This document shows, in pieces, positions 24,609 through 34,328 of a DNA stretch of 64,000 bases. Source of the DNA: an uncultured Bacilli bacterium (GTDB taxonomy: Bacteria > Bacillota_I > Bacilli_A > RF39 > UBA660). Each line of letters begins with the position of its first letter. The stretch's first letter is position 1. The stretch is from positions 62,001 through 126,000 of the forward strand of contig CAKOON010000001.1 in NCBI GenBank assembly GCA_934098565.1. Reading direction: 5' to 3'. Under the pieces are notes generated by a model. The model saw only the letters and a program-made list of their open reading frames with translations, was not told the DNA's origin and did not search any database. The translations under genes and the position numbers were made by a program.

Positions 24609-25559
24609 ATGGAAAAAAAATTAATTTCAATAGTAGTCCCTTGTTATAACGAGGAAGAAGCTATTCCTTTATACTATGAGGCTATGGTTGAACAGATGAA
24701 GAAAATGGCTTACGTTGATTTTGAAATCATCTTTGTAAATGATGGCTCTAAAGACAAAAGTTTAGAGATAATGCGTGATTTAGCAAAGAAAGATAAAAGA
24801 ATTAGGTATGTTTCGTTTTCCAGAAATTTTGGCAAAGAAGCGGGCATGTTTGCGGGATTAGAGGCCGCTAAAGGGGACTTTGTAACGACTATGGACGTTG
24901 ACTTGCAAGATCCACCAAAGTTATTGGAAGAAATGTATAATGGGATAACTAAGGAAGGATATGATTGTGTTGCGACGAAATCAACTTCCCGTAATGGTTA
25001 TTCACCCTTAAGAAAACTGTTTACAAAGTGGTTTTATGATATTATTGGGCATATTTCGAAAACGGAAATGGTGGCTGGGGCTAGAGATTATCGCTTAATG
25101 ACCCGTCAAATGGTTGATGCTATTCTTTCTTTAAAGGAATATAATCGTTATTCTAAAGGCTTATTTTCTTTTGTTGGTTTTGAGACAAAATGGATTGAGT
25201 TTGAAAATCAAGAACGAAGTGCAGGGACGACAAAATGGAATTTTTGGAAATTATTTTCTTATGCTGTTGATGGAATAGTAGGCTTTTCAACCGAACCTCT
25301 TTTATTTGCTGCCTTTATTGGTTTAGCTTTTTGTCTTATTGCCTTCATTATGATTATTGTTATTATTGTAAGAACTATCATCTGGTCTGATCCGGTTGCC
25401 GGTTGGCCTAGTCTTGCCTGTATTATCTTCTTTGTTGGTGGCATTAATTTATTTTGTACGGGTATTATTGGTGAGTATTTAGCTAAAACTTATCTCGAAA
25501 CGAAGAATCGTCCAATTTATATTGTTAAAGAGACAGAAGAATCAGGAAGGGATAAGTAA
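24609..25559 (+). CDS. GtrB-type polyprenyl-phosphate glycosyltransferase (GT2)
   Basis: The 316 residues carry the GT2 core: ISIVVPCYNEEEAIP at 6-20, VNDGSKDKS at about 45, MDVDLQDPP near 98 (DXD and QDPP motifs). A C-terminal pair of membrane helices follows (about 232-257 and 268-294). This is the GtrB/CsbB/DPM1 architecture, which transfers a sugar from a UDP donor to undecaprenyl phosphate at the inner membrane face. With the GtrA-like flippase and the GT-C gene next door (2 bp apart), it completes a three-component glycosylation system. Confidence 0.9.
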   Translation: MEKKLISIVVPCYNEEEAIPLYYEAMVEQMKKMAYVDFEIIFVNDGSKDKSLEIMRDLAKKDKRIRYVSFSRNFGKEAGMFAGLEAAKGDFVTTMDVDLQDPPKLLEEMYNGITKEGYDCVATKSTSRNGYSPLRKLFTKWFYDIIGHISKTEMVAGARDYRLMTRQMVDAILSLKEYNRYSKGLFSFVGFETKWIEFENQERSAGTTKWNFWKLFSYAVDGIVGFSTEPLLFAAFIGLAFCLIAFIMIIVIIVRTIIWSDPVAGWPSLACIIFFVGGINLFCTGIIGEYLAKTYLETKNRPIYIVKETEESGRDK

Positions 25560-25561
25560 TT

Positions 25562-27022
25562 ATGGGAGTTATTGTTTGTATCTTACTAGGTCTTTTTATG
25601 GCTTTAGAACCCATAACTGATAATGATTATTTTTGGCATATTGTGGTTGGTAAATGGATAAATAATAATGGAATCATTCCTAACCATGAGTTGTTTTCTT
25701 GGGCTAGCGGTAAGGCTTGGGTAGCTCATGAATGGTTAAATGAACTTATTATGTATAAAGCAGGCCATGTAGGTTGCCTTCTTATTATGTTGGGAATTTT
25801 CCTAATTCTTTATCTATTAATGGCTAAAATGCTGAAATTAGAATGGAAAAGACTATTGGATTTCAGATTGTGTTATTTTCTTTTGATGACGGTGTTTTTT
25901 AAGGTTACGGGACCCCGTCCTTACATTGTTAGCTTGGTTTTCTTAGCTTACTTAGTATATGTTTTATTTAGTTATTTAGATGATAAAAAATGGGCTCAAA
26001 AGCTAATATATACTTTACCAATTTTACAAATTTTATGGGTTAATTTCCATGGCGGTTCGAGTAGTTTAATTTATTTATTTATTATTGGCGTTTTTATGTG
26101 TGATATTTTTGTTAAGATTTTTAAGTTTAAGCCGAATAGATGGAATACGTTTAAATTAGATAAAAAACAAATAGAAACTTTAGGTATCGTTTTAGTTTTA
26201 ACGATTCTAGCTTCCTGCTTAAATCCTTTTGGACCTAAAATGCTTTTATATCCTTTTACTAATATGTTAGATGATTCGATGACTAGTTATATTTTAGAAT
26301 GGAATAGTCCAAGTTTCCACGGTTTCTTAGGACTTTATATCTTTATTATGATAGCGTTCCCTTTATTTAATCTAATCTTGCAGAAAAAGGATATGAAAAT
26401 GTATGAAATAGGTTTTCAATTAATGTTTTTCTTTATGGCTTTAAAAAGCCAAAGATTTATTGGCATGTATGGTATTTATTCTTGTTGGAATGTTGGTAAA
26501 TATTTCTTCGTTACGGATGACATTTATACTTACTTAAAAAAACCATTTAAAAAATTAGAAAAACCAATTTATTATTTAACTTGTTTGGTCTTAGTACTAG
26601 GAACTATCTTTGCTGGATATAAACAAATAAATAGTTTTAATAATACTGGAGTTATTGATAATGATGGTTTCTATAGTGATGAAGCAATCGAAAAAATAGT
26701 AGAATTAAAACCAGAACGATTATATAATGACTATTCACAAGGTGGGTACTTACTATATAAATTGGATAGTATGAATGCCCTAGATAAAGTTAAAATATTT
26801 AGTTATGGTCTAGGAGACGTATTCAGTAAAGATTTACTTCCTGATACTGTTAATCTCCAAGATTTATATGAAAATCCAAAGGAAATATTAGATAAGTATA
26901 ATTTTGATTATTTGTTAACTACGGTTAATCATACACTTCATTATTATTTAGAAGCTAGTAGTGATTATGAACTTATTTATAATGATGATATGTGTTATAT
27001 TTTTAAGAAAATGGAGGCTTAA
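25562..27022 (+). CDS. Polytopic GT-C-like membrane glycosyltransferase
   Basis: A 486-residue integral membrane protein with about ten helices. An acidic motif in the first outside loop (DNDYFWHIVVGKWI, 20-33, then AHEWLNELI) is typical of GT-C-fold enzymes, which use an acidic residue there to bind lipid-linked sugars. A C-terminal soluble part (about 370-486) ends at the terminator. The order GtrA, GalE, HTH-TM, GtrB, GT-C makes this gene the likely final transferase that moves sugar from undecaprenyl phosphate to an outside acceptor such as teichoic acid. The acceptor is inference. It starts 2 bp after gtrB. Confidence 0.78.
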   Translation: MGVIVCILLGLFMALEPITDNDYFWHIVVGKWINNNGIIPNHELFSWASGKAWVAHEWLNELIMYKAGHVGCLLIMLGIFLILYLLMAKMLKLEWKRLLDFRLCYFLLMTVFFKVTGPRPYIVSLVFLAYLVYVLFSYLDDKKWAQKLIYTLPILQILWVNFHGGSSSLIYLFIIGVFMCDIFVKIFKFKPNRWNTFKLDKKQIETLGIVLVLTILASCLNPFGPKMLLYPFTNMLDDSMTSYILEWNSPSFHGFLGLYIFIMIAFPLFNLILQKKDMKMYEIGFQLMFFFMALKSQRFIGMYGIYSCWNVGKYFFVTDDIYTYLKKPFKKLEKPIYYLTCLVLVLGTIFAGYKQINSFNNTGVIDNDGFYSDEAIEKIVELKPERLYNDYSQGGYLLYKLDSMNALDKVKIFSYGLGDVFSKDLLPDTVNLQDLYENPKEILDKYNFDYLLTTVNHTLHYYLEASSDYELIYNDDMCYIFKKMEA

Positions 27023-27037
27023 AAAGAGCTTCTTTTT
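27014..27037 (+). terminator. Terminator of the glycosylation operon
   Basis: GAGGCTT (27014-27020) pairs with GAGCTTC (27026-27032) with two wobbles, followed by five T. It covers the stop codon. Confidence 0.65.
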
Positions 27038-27050
27038 CTAATTAAAAGAC

Positions 27051-27079
27051 TTGAATAACATAGTAGTCTGTGTTAGGAT
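27051..27079 (+). promoter_or_regulatory. Sigma-A promoter with extended -10
   Basis: TTGAAT (27051-27056), a 17-bp gap, then TAGGAT (27074-27079) with TG upstream. It precedes the methyltransferase gene. Confidence 0.5.
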
Positions 27080-27109
27080 ATTTTAAGTATTAGAAACGGG
27101 GTAGAGAGC

Positions 27110-28315
27110 ATGGAAAAATTAAATGTTTATATTAATAAAAAAGCAGAAGAGAGAGTCCTAAAAAATCATCCTTGGGTCTTTGCAAGTGACCTTACCAAGA
27201 CTGATGAAGGCATTAAAAATGGCGATATCGTTGCTGTAAGAAATAGTAAAGATAAATTTCTAGGGAGTGCCTTTTATAATAATAATTCTAAAATTGTTTT
27301 GAGATTTATTAGCAGGAATGCAAATGACGATTTTTCTTATGAGTTTTTTAAGCGAAGAATTGAGTATGCTTTAGAATATCGAATAAAAGTTATGCCTGAT
27401 GATTTAAATGCTTTTCGACTTATATATGGTGAAGCCGATTTTTTACCTGGTTTGACAGTTGATAAATTTAATGATTGCTTAGTTGCCCAAATTTTATCTT
27501 TAGGAATTGACATTCGAAAAGATATGATTTTAAAGGCTTTGTACGAAGTTGCCATTAAGCATTTTAAAATTAGAGGAATTTACTTGCGTTGCGATGTTAA
27601 TTTAAGAGAAAAAGAAGGTTTGGAAGAATATGTTGGGTGGTATCGTGGGGTTCCCGTTTTAAGTGAAGATACAACTACTACTATTTATGAAAATGGCTTA
27701 CAATACATAGTTGATTTTAAGGAAGGTCAAAAAACAGGATTTTTTTTGGACCAAAAATATAATAGATTACTAGTGCGTAATTTGGCTAAAGATATGAATG
27801 TTTTAGATTGTTGTACCCATACTGGTTCTTTTGCCATGAATGCTGCTTTAGGCGGAGCCAAAGAAGTTACCGCTTTAGATATTTCTGCTAAGGCTTTAGA
27901 AGACGCTAAGACGAATTTTAGTTTAAATAATTTAAATATTATGACTAAAGAAGCTGATCTTTTTGATTATTTAAGAGAGTTAGTAGATAGTAAAAGCAAA
28001 AAATATGATTTGATTATTTTAGATCCGCCAGCTTTTACGAAATCCAGAAGTACGATTAAGAATGCTTTAAAAGGCTATCAAGAGATTAATTATTTAGCAA
28101 TGAAAGCTTTACCTAGGGGTGGTTATTTAGTAACAGCTTCTTGTTCTCACTATGCTAGTGAAGAAGATTTTACCAGGGCTATTTTTGACGCTTCTTTGAA
28201 GGCTTCTGTAAGTTTGCGAGTAGTTAAAAAAGCTTATGCTGCTCCTGACCATCCAGAGTTATTGGGGGTTTCAGAAACTAAATATTTGAAATTTTTTATA
28301 TTCCAAGTAGTCTAA
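27110..28315 (+). CDS. RlmI-type class I rRNA cytosine-C5 methyltransferase
   Basis: The 401 residues match the RlmI/YccW layout. A PUA RNA-binding domain (about 1-75: HPWVFASDL) leads to the EGQKTGFFLDQKYNR motif and a SAM-binding Rossmann domain (LDCCTHTGSFAMNAALGGA, ALDISAKALEDA). The catalytic region has ILDPPAFTKS and a TASCSHYAS segment with the reactive Cys. Family members methylate C5 of a cytosine in 23S rRNA using S-adenosylmethionine. It has its own promoter and is followed 10 bp later by the SNF2 gene. The exact position modified cannot be known from sequence. Confidence 0.88.
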   Translation: MEKLNVYINKKAEERVLKNHPWVFASDLTKTDEGIKNGDIVAVRNSKDKFLGSAFYNNNSKIVLRFISRNANDDFSYEFFKRRIEYALEYRIKVMPDDLNAFRLIYGEADFLPGLTVDKFNDCLVAQILSLGIDIRKDMILKALYEVAIKHFKIRGIYLRCDVNLREKEGLEEYVGWYRGVPVLSEDTTTTIYENGLQYIVDFKEGQKTGFFLDQKYNRLLVRNLAKDMNVLDCCTHTGSFAMNAALGGAKEVTALDISAKALEDAKTNFSLNNLNIMTKEADLFDYLRELVDSKSKKYDLIILDPPAFTKSRSTIKNALKGYQEINYLAMKALPRGGYLVTASCSHYASEEDFTRAIFDASLKASVSLRVVKKAYAAPDHPELLGVSETKYLKFFIFQVV

Positions 28316-28325
28316 GAGGAAGTTT

Positions 28326-31300
28326 ATGATTAATGCAGAAGAAATAAGAAAGAAGTATGGAGATTATCTTTTTTACCGTGCTAGTGCCATTCCTGAGTGG
28401 TATATTAATCGAACCTGTATTGAGATTGACTCCTTAAAAATAAAAAAAGTTAAATTTGATATTGATATTTTTTATAGTGGTAATTATAAGGTTCAAATAA
28501 AAATGACGGCGGCTGGTAAAATTCTTGCTAGTCAATGTGACTGTGATGATTATAAAAAAGCTAAAATTTGTCCACATATCTTGGCTTGCCTTATTAAGAA
28601 ACAAAATGATTTTTTTACACCAGAAGAGATTTCTCTTCAAAAATCTCAAAATATTTTAGAAAGTTTTGTCGGGCAAGAACAGCAAACTAGTCTTCGTGAA
28701 GAGTTAGGCTTAGAAATAGAGATTGAATATAGTCAAGGCAATTTTATTTTATGTTTGAAAGTTGGTAATGGGACAAAGTATGTTATCAAGACAAAAGATA
28801 AATTTAATGTTTTTAGGACTTGCTATCTTGGAGATGGTGAGCTAGTACTGGGGAAAAAATTGACGTATAGTAGTGATAAGTACTATTTTAAAGAGGAAGA
28901 TACTAAGATTTTAGAATATTTATTTAACTATTCTCGGGTAGTTATTAATAATTATGATGTTTTAGATGAACCTTTAAGGCTAAATAATAGAGAATTTAGT
29001 GAGTTATTGCGTTTATTAGAAGTTAAGAATTTTACTTTAGAAGGAACAACGATTAAAAAGATTGACAAAGGATTACCGACTGATTATGAGTTAGAGTTTA
29101 TAAATGAAGAGTATCATTTTTTTGTTAAAAACTATAATCAATATACAGTAGTGGATAATGATGCTAGATACATCATTTATAATAATAAATTGTATCTTCT
29201 TAACCTACAAGATAGTAAGATAATTTCTAAATTTATTGATGGTGACATTTCTGAAATTATTTTTACACCTGAGAACTTAGACCTATTCAAGAAAGGTTTA
29301 TTAAAAAAGACCATCAATAATATCATTGTTAGTGATAATGTTAGAGAAATCAAAATCATCAAAGAAAAGAAGATTAGTTTGTATTTTGATTTACAAGGGG
29401 ATAGTGTTGTTGCTAGAATAAAGCTAAAGTACGGAAATGAAGAATTTGACTATTTTGATAGTGTTGATAATCTGATAAGAGACAATGACTTTGAAAACAA
29501 AGTCGTTTTAGACTTAGTGGCTTATGGCTTTGTAATTAATAAAAAAAGCTTTGAAATAATGGATGCTGATAGCACTTATAATTTTCTGGATAACGGTTTA
29601 GAGTATTTTACGAATAATTATACTATTTTTACAACACAGAAGATTAAGAAGTTAAATATTTATAAAAATGTGAAAGTAAAGTCTAATTTCTCGATAGGTA
29701 AGGATAATATTTTAACATATGATTTTAATATTGAAAATGTTAATCAAGATGAAATTAATTCTCTTTTAAGGGCAATTAAAGGTAAAAAAAAGTATTATCG
29801 TTTAAAAAGCGGCGATGTTTTATCACTTTTACAGAGTAGAGAGTTAGATGATTTTGAAAGACTTACAGAAGATTTAAATATTGATGGTAATACTTTAAAA
29901 CAAAAGAAAATAATTATTCCAAAATATAGAGCTTTCTTCATTGATAGTTTAAGGAGCAATCGCTATCAAGAAATCAAGACTAATAATACTTTTGATGAAT
30001 TTATTAATAATTTTAAGACATATAAAAATATTGATTTAGAATTTAGCGAGGACGAAAATGAATTACTTCGTGGTTATCAAAAGGATGGGGTTAAATGGTT
30101 ATATACTCTTTATAAATGTGACTTAGGAGGGATCTTAGCCGATGAAATGGGTCTTGGTAAGACCTTACAAGCTATTATCTTTTTAAGAAAAGTAATTGAG
30201 TTAAAGAAAAATGCAAAGATTTTGATTGTTTCTCCAACTTCTTTAGTATATAACTGGGAGAATGAATTTGCAAAGTTTGCTCCGGAGCTTAAGTATATTG
30301 TGATGGCTGATAATAAGAAAAAACGTCAAGATATCATGCAGAAATTTGCAGAGTATAATATTTTTATTACAACTTATGGTTTAGTGAGAAATGATAATGA
30401 TTATTATGAAGATAAAGATTTCGAAGTCTGTATTATTGATGAAGCTCAAGCGATTAAAAATTATCAAACCGGTATGACAAGAGAAATTAAAAAGATTAAG
30501 GCTCGCACTAAGATTGCTATGACAGGAACACCACTTGAAAATTCAGTTTTAGAGTTATGGAGCCTCTTTGACTTTATTATGCCTGGTTATTTGAATTCAA
30601 TTACACGTTTTAAAGATGCTTATGGAATAAAGGATGTTGATAGTGACTCTTTAAAAAAATTGGATACTCTAAATTATCAGATAAAACCGTTTATTTTAAG
30701 AAGAAAGAAAAATGAAGTTTCGCAGGAATTGCCAGACAAGATTGAGCAAATTGAATATTTAGATATGTCAGAACCAGAAAAATCTTTATATCAAAGTTTA
30801 GTCTTGGAGACTAAAAGAAAAATCAATGAAGCAGTGACGACAGAAGGATTTGGTAAGGCTCGTTTTAAAATAGTAACCCTTTTAACGAGATTAAGGCAAC
30901 TTTGTGTTTCTCCTAAACTTTTAGATAGTGACTATAATGGAGAATCGGTAAAGATTAAAAGACTTTTAGGTATTGTAAAAGAACTAATTAAAGAAAATCA
31001 TAAAATTTTAATATTTAGTTCGTTTAAGAGTGCTGTTTACCTAGTTAAAGAAGCATTGGACCGGGAAAATATCTCTAATTATGTTATTGACGGGTCTATT
31101 AAAGGGCAAGAACGAGTAAGGTTAGTTGAAGCTTTTAACAAGGATAAGACCAGTTGTTTCTTGATAACTTTAAAATCCGGAGGGACTGGATTAAATCTTA
31201 CCAGTGCTGATGTAGTAATTCATTTAGATGTTTGGTGGAACCCACAAGTCGAAAATCAAGCGACTGACAGAGCTCACCGGATTGGGCAAACAAAGAAAGT

Positions 31301-31490
31301 CACAGTGTTAAAATTAATTAATAAAGGGACAATTGAAGAAAAAATTATTGAACTTCAAGAAAAGAAAAAAGTCTTAAGCGATAATTTGATTGAAGGTAAA
31401 GATATTGTTACTTTGAATAGTTTGAGTGAAGAAGAATTAGTTAATCTTTTAAGAATTAGTTATGAAAGTGATAAAGAAAATGAAAAATAG
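28326..31490 (+). CDS. SWIM zinc finger plus SNF2-family ATPase
   Basis: The 1054 residues begin with a SWIM zinc finger (C71-x-C73, C82-x-H84). A long bacterial SNF2-associated region (about 130-560) follows, then the ATPase. Its motifs are a Q-type LRGYQKDGVKWLYTLY, Walker A GLGKT (about 607), the DEAQ box at about 705, MTGTPLENS, and a helicase C-terminal domain with LKSGGTGLNLT and DRAHRIGQ. Bacterial RapA/HepA-like SNF2 proteins translocate on double-stranded DNA, often with RNA polymerase or in genome defence. No methylase or nuclease partner is adjacent, so this looks like the chromosomal housekeeping version. The spacing to the methyltransferase is 10 bp. Confidence 0.9.
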   Translation: MINAEEIRKKYGDYLFYRASAIPEWYINRTCIEIDSLKIKKVKFDIDIFYSGNYKVQIKMTAAGKILASQCDCDDYKKAKICPHILACLIKKQNDFFTPEEISLQKSQNILESFVGQEQQTSLREELGLEIEIEYSQGNFILCLKVGNGTKYVIKTKDKFNVFRTCYLGDGELVLGKKLTYSSDKYYFKEEDTKILEYLFNYSRVVINNYDVLDEPLRLNNREFSELLRLLEVKNFTLEGTTIKKIDKGLPTDYELEFINEEYHFFVKNYNQYTVVDNDARYIIYNNKLYLLNLQDSKIISKFIDGDISEIIFTPENLDLFKKGLLKKTINNIIVSDNVREIKIIKEKKISLYFDLQGDSVVARIKLKYGNEEFDYFDSVDNLIRDNDFENKVVLDLVAYGFVINKKSFEIMDADSTYNFLDNGLEYFTNNYTIFTTQKIKKLNIYKNVKVKSNFSIGKDNILTYDFNIENVNQDEINSLLRAIKGKKKYYRLKSGDVLSLLQSRELDDFERLTEDLNIDGNTLKQKKIIIPKYRAFFIDSLRSNRYQEIKTNNTFDEFINNFKTYKNIDLEFSEDENELLRGYQKDGVKWLYTLYKCDLGGILADEMGLGKTLQAIIFLRKVIELKKNAKILIVSPTSLVYNWENEFAKFAPELKYIVMADNKKKRQDIMQKFAEYNIFITTYGLVRNDNDYYEDKDFEVCIIDEAQAIKNYQTGMTREIKKIKARTKIAMTGTPLENSVLELWSLFDFIMPGYLNSITRFKDAYGIKDVDSDSLKKLDTLNYQIKPFILRRKKNEVSQELPDKIEQIEYLDMSEPEKSLYQSLVLETKRKINEAVTTEGFGKARFKIVTLLTRLRQLCVSPKLLDSDYNGESVKIKRLLGIVKELIKENHKILIFSSFKSAVYLVKEALDRENISNYVIDGSIKGQERVRLVEAFNKDKTSCFLITLKSGGTGLNLTSADVVIHLDVWWNPQVENQATDRAHRIGQTKKVTVLKLINKGTIEEKIIELQEKKKVLSDNLIEGKDIVTLNSLSEEELVNLLRISYESDKENEK

Positions 31491-31546
31491 TAGTCCTCGA
31501 AACTAGGAATATTATGGATGATGGTTTCTTTTATGAAAACTTTTTC

Positions 31547-31575
31547 TTGACATAAAGTAAACATTGTGCTAGAGT
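31547..31575 (+). promoter_or_regulatory. Strong sigma-A promoter
   Basis: A consensus TTGACA (31547-31552), 17-bp spacer, and TAGAGT (31570-31575) with extended TG. A GGGGGG ribosome-binding site lies near 31605. It drives the small gene at 31617. Confidence 0.65.
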
Positions 31576-31616
31576 AGTACCCGTTTGAAAGAAATTTCTA
31601 ACAGGGGGGAATAAAA

Positions 31617-32054
31617 ATGGAAAATTTAAAAGTAAAAGAATTAGAAAGGGAGCCAGAAACTTTAGCCAAAATAACGCTTGATTATACTAAGAAAGTCCAA
31701 GCTATACGTAGTAAATATTTAGAAGAGTCTATTTCTTGTGTAGTTCCAGGTACTGAAGCCATTTTGGCAAATATAATGTATAAAGATATTATGGATGATA
31801 GATATACTTATCTACTTAGAGAAACTGCTAGATGTATTAAGGCTTTAAGTAGTAATGAAAAGATTGAGGTTGTATATCAATCATTACCAGCTTCTTTATT
31901 ACCACAAAGAGCTAAAATAATTGATTTATTAGTAAATTTTTGCGCTCGTGGATCTGACTTAAAGAAATATGCTGATATTAAAGCTCAAGAAGAAGCTGAA
32001 AAATCTTTAGAAGCAAAGATAAATGCCAATATTATTGAATTTAAAAGAAAATAA
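31617..32054 (+). CDS. Conserved-looking small helical protein, function unknown
   Basis: The 145-residue product is soluble and probably all-helical, rich in Glu, Lys, Ala and Leu. It has a SISCVVPGTEAILANIM stretch and a charged C-terminal helix. No known family was recognised. It is a single-gene unit with one of the best promoters in the window, a very strong GGGGGG ribosome-binding site and a clear terminator. This suggests high expression. Confidence 0.7.
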   Translation: MENLKVKELEREPETLAKITLDYTKKVQAIRSKYLEESISCVVPGTEAILANIMYKDIMDDRYTYLLRETARCIKALSSNEKIEVVYQSLPASLLPQRAKIIDLLVNFCARGSDLKKYADIKAQEEAEKSLEAKINANIIEFKRK

Positions 32055-32082
32055 TTAAACAATTAAAGCTGTTTATGAATAG

Positions 32083-32104
32083 GAAGTCGCTGGACTTCTT
32101 TTTT
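32083..32104 (+). terminator. Intrinsic terminator
   Basis: The stem GAAGTC/GACTTC with GCTG loop is followed by six T. Confidence 0.88.
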
Positions 32105-32155
32105 CGTTGGGGGTACTAAGTGTGATTGTAAATAACAGGATAATGTTTCTTTTTC

Positions 32156-32184
32156 TTGTTCATAAGAGGTTAGAATGTTATAAT
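32156..32184 (+). promoter_or_regulatory. Sigma-A promoter of the RDD gene
   Basis: TTGTTC (32156-32161) and a perfect TATAAT (32179-32184) are 17 bp apart. Confidence 0.65.
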
Positions 32185-32215
32185 ACTTAGTGTATCAAGA
32201 GAAAAGGAAAGTTTT

Positions 32216-33202
32216 ATGAATGGTAAGAATTTAATGAAAAGAGTTATGGCCTATATTATTGATTACACCGTAGTTATGTTGCTAATTATGTTAATTACAA
32301 ATACTAAATACTTAAATCCAAATTATGATGATGCTTTAGAAAAAGGCAATCAATTAAGCAATCTTAGTACAAGTTATTTATTAACAACTAATACTTTGCC
32401 ATATTATTTTCAAGATAAAAAGATAAGTGAAGAAGAATATAATAATTTAATTAAAGATAATGAGTATTTTGGGTATTTAATTGTTGATGCTTATAGTGAT
32501 AAAGAAATTACGGAAGATGAGTACAACTATATAGTTAAAACAGCTAAAGAGGCTTATAGAGTTGAGTCTAAAGATATTTATTATGCTGCAATAAAAGCTA
32601 ATTGGTATACTTATTTAATCTATACAATTGTTTATTTTGGCTATTTTGTTATTTTTAATATGATAACAAAAGGAATAAGTTTGGGAAAACGTTTGACTGG
32701 CTTAAAAATAGTCTCATCAAAAGGTAAAAAGGTTAATTGTTGGGCTTATTTAGGGAGAAGCTTAGTTGCTTATGGTTACTTTATTTATCCATTAGAAATT
32801 TTATTGCCTTTTATAGTACCCAAAGAATATTTAGGCGATATTAGCAGTTATCTTTCTTTAGGTGTTAATATTCTACAAATGGCTGTTATGGTAAGCGTAC
32901 TTTATAATGCTTCAGGTCGTGGCCTTCACGATTATGTAGCGGGTACTAAGGTAGTAGGTATTAATGAGGACATTTTGGACGCTAATGTTTTAGAAACTAA
33001 AATCGGGGTGGCAAAAGATAAAAGTTTGGTATTAAAGAATAAAGAAGAACAGGAACTTTCTATTGATGAGGTTAAAGAGTCTTTAGATAATAAGGAAAAA
33101 CGAACTAAAAAGATAACTATTTTTACTGATGAGAAGTCCTTAAAAACTAAGAAATATAATAAGGAAGTTGAAAAAAAGAAAGCTGGTTCAACAGAAAAAT
33201 AG
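32216..33202 (+). CDS. RDD-family membrane protein
   Basis: The 328 residues form an RDD-type membrane domain. The first helix carries KRVMAYIIDYTVVMLL (Arg and Asp in the membrane); later helices are at about 140-160, 175-200 and 215-235. The family end signature GRGLHDYVAGTKVV is at about 239-252. A loop of about 100 residues between helices 1 and 2 and a Lys/Glu-rich cytoplasmic tail (about 265-328) are additions to the core. RDD proteins are poorly understood; some are linked to ion or compatible-solute transport. An 8-bp inverted repeat (33224-33252) lies between it and the next gene. Confidence 0.8.
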   Translation: MNGKNLMKRVMAYIIDYTVVMLLIMLITNTKYLNPNYDDALEKGNQLSNLSTSYLLTTNTLPYYFQDKKISEEEYNNLIKDNEYFGYLIVDAYSDKEITEDEYNYIVKTAKEAYRVESKDIYYAAIKANWYTYLIYTIVYFGYFVIFNMITKGISLGKRLTGLKIVSSKGKKVNCWAYLGRSLVAYGYFIYPLEILLPFIVPKEYLGDISSYLSLGVNILQMAVMVSVLYNASGRGLHDYVAGTKVVGINEDILDANVLETKIGVAKDKSLVLKNKEEQELSIDEVKESLDNKEKRTKKITIFTDEKSLKTKKYNKEVEKKKAGSTEK

Positions 33203-33223
33203 TAAAGTTAGTGGCCTTTCTAG

Positions 33224-33252
33224 CTATTCTAGGAAATCGTGCTTTAGAATAG
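33224..33252. other. 8-bp inverted repeat without T-tract
   Basis: CTATTCTA (33224-33231) and TAGAATAG (33245-33252) flank 13 nt. It touches a TATAGT (33253-33258) that could be the -10 of the lipoprotein gene, so an operator is as likely as a weak terminator. Confidence 0.4.
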
Positions 33253-33281
33253 TATAGTAAAGAGAAAAAAGGATAGAAAGT

Positions 33282-34073
33282 ATGAAAAATTTAGGAAAAA
33301 GTTTTAAAAGTTTATTATTGATAGTAGGAGTAATCTTACTATGTGGTTGTAGTACAATAAGTACTGATATGCAAATTGGTAAAGATAAAAGTGCTCAGTT
33401 AACGTATTTAATTACATTGGATAAAGAGTATTTAGGGAATAAAACCTTTAATGAATTATTTAGTAGTAAGAATATTAATTATCTAAAAAATAATGGGTAT
33501 ACAGTTACTGATTATGAAGATGATAATAATTTTGGGTATGTAGTAAAGGCTAGTATTAAAGATATAGATACTGTTAGTCAAAGTAATAATATTAAAATTA
33601 ATCTTTATGACTTATTGTATAGTGATATTCAAAATGAATTATATATATTTAGTAGAGAAGAAAATCTATTAAAGAATAAATATACGGCAGATTATTATGT
33701 TAATTTGACAGATGCTATTACTAATAATAGCAATATTTTAGGTAGTCTTGTTAATCCACCAGCTGTTAGTTATACATTTAAATTGGAGCTTCCGGAAAAA
33801 TCATTAAGTAATAATGCTACAGAGGTAAGTGCGGATGGCAAGACTTTGACTTGGAATTTTAGCAATATAATGACAGGGACTAATAATATTAATTTTAGCT
33901 TTGAGTTGTATAACAAGCAAGTTGTTTATGTTCTTTATGGCATTATTGGTCTAGTTATTTTGATTATTTTAAGTATGATTATAAGAACCTTTACTTGGAT
34001 TGGCGATACATTGAAAAAAATCAAGAAAAGTAGATATGTTCGGGCTCAGAAAAAAATGGAAAAGAATTCATAG
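33282..34073 (+). CDS. LppM-like lipoprotein
   Basis: The 263-residue product has a type II signal peptide with lipobox LLCGC (Cys23), so it is lipid-anchored on the outer membrane face. A beta-rich domain with MQIGKDKSAQLTYLITLD at its start and a TWNFSNIMTGTNNINFSFEL stretch resembles LppM/DUF3153 lipoproteins. A second hydrophobic segment (about 217-239) and a basic Lys/Arg tail anchor the C terminus in the membrane. The role is unknown. The terminator follows at once. Confidence 0.75.
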   Translation: MKNLGKSFKSLLLIVGVILLCGCSTISTDMQIGKDKSAQLTYLITLDKEYLGNKTFNELFSSKNINYLKNNGYTVTDYEDDNNFGYVVKASIKDIDTVSQSNNIKINLYDLLYSDIQNELYIFSREENLLKNKYTADYYVNLTDAITNNSNILGSLVNPPAVSYTFKLELPEKSLSNNATEVSADGKTLTWNFSNIMTGTNNINFSFELYNKQVVYVLYGIIGLVILIILSMIIRTFTWIGDTLKKIKKSRYVRAQKKMEKNS

Positions 34074-34092
34074 GTGACTATGAGCTTTTTTT
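34067..34092 (+). terminator. Intrinsic terminator overlapping the lipoprotein stop
   Basis: TTCATAG (34067-34073) pairs with CTATGAG (34078-34084) around GTGA; seven T follow one base later. Confidence 0.7.
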
Positions 34093-34328
34093 AAAATTCA
34101 TGAAAAGATGGAATTTAGGGTAAACTAAAGAAGGGGAAAGGGGATTGATTAGATAAGATGAGAAAGACAATTATTATTTAAAAGATTATAGTTTTAAAGA
34201 ATGATAGATTTAGTAAATTAAAAGTTAGAAAGATATATCTAAATTCGATAAAAATTATTTGGAAATTTAATAGATTATCTTTAAATATTTGTTGAATTAT
34301 AAAATAGTTATTCAAAAAAGGAGGGCTT

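Noticed and set aside
28326..31490. SNF2 gene as part of a DISARM-like or other defence island
   Set aside because: No methylase, PLD nuclease or other defence partner is adjacent; the SWIM-SNF2 form is a common chromosomal gene in Bacillota.
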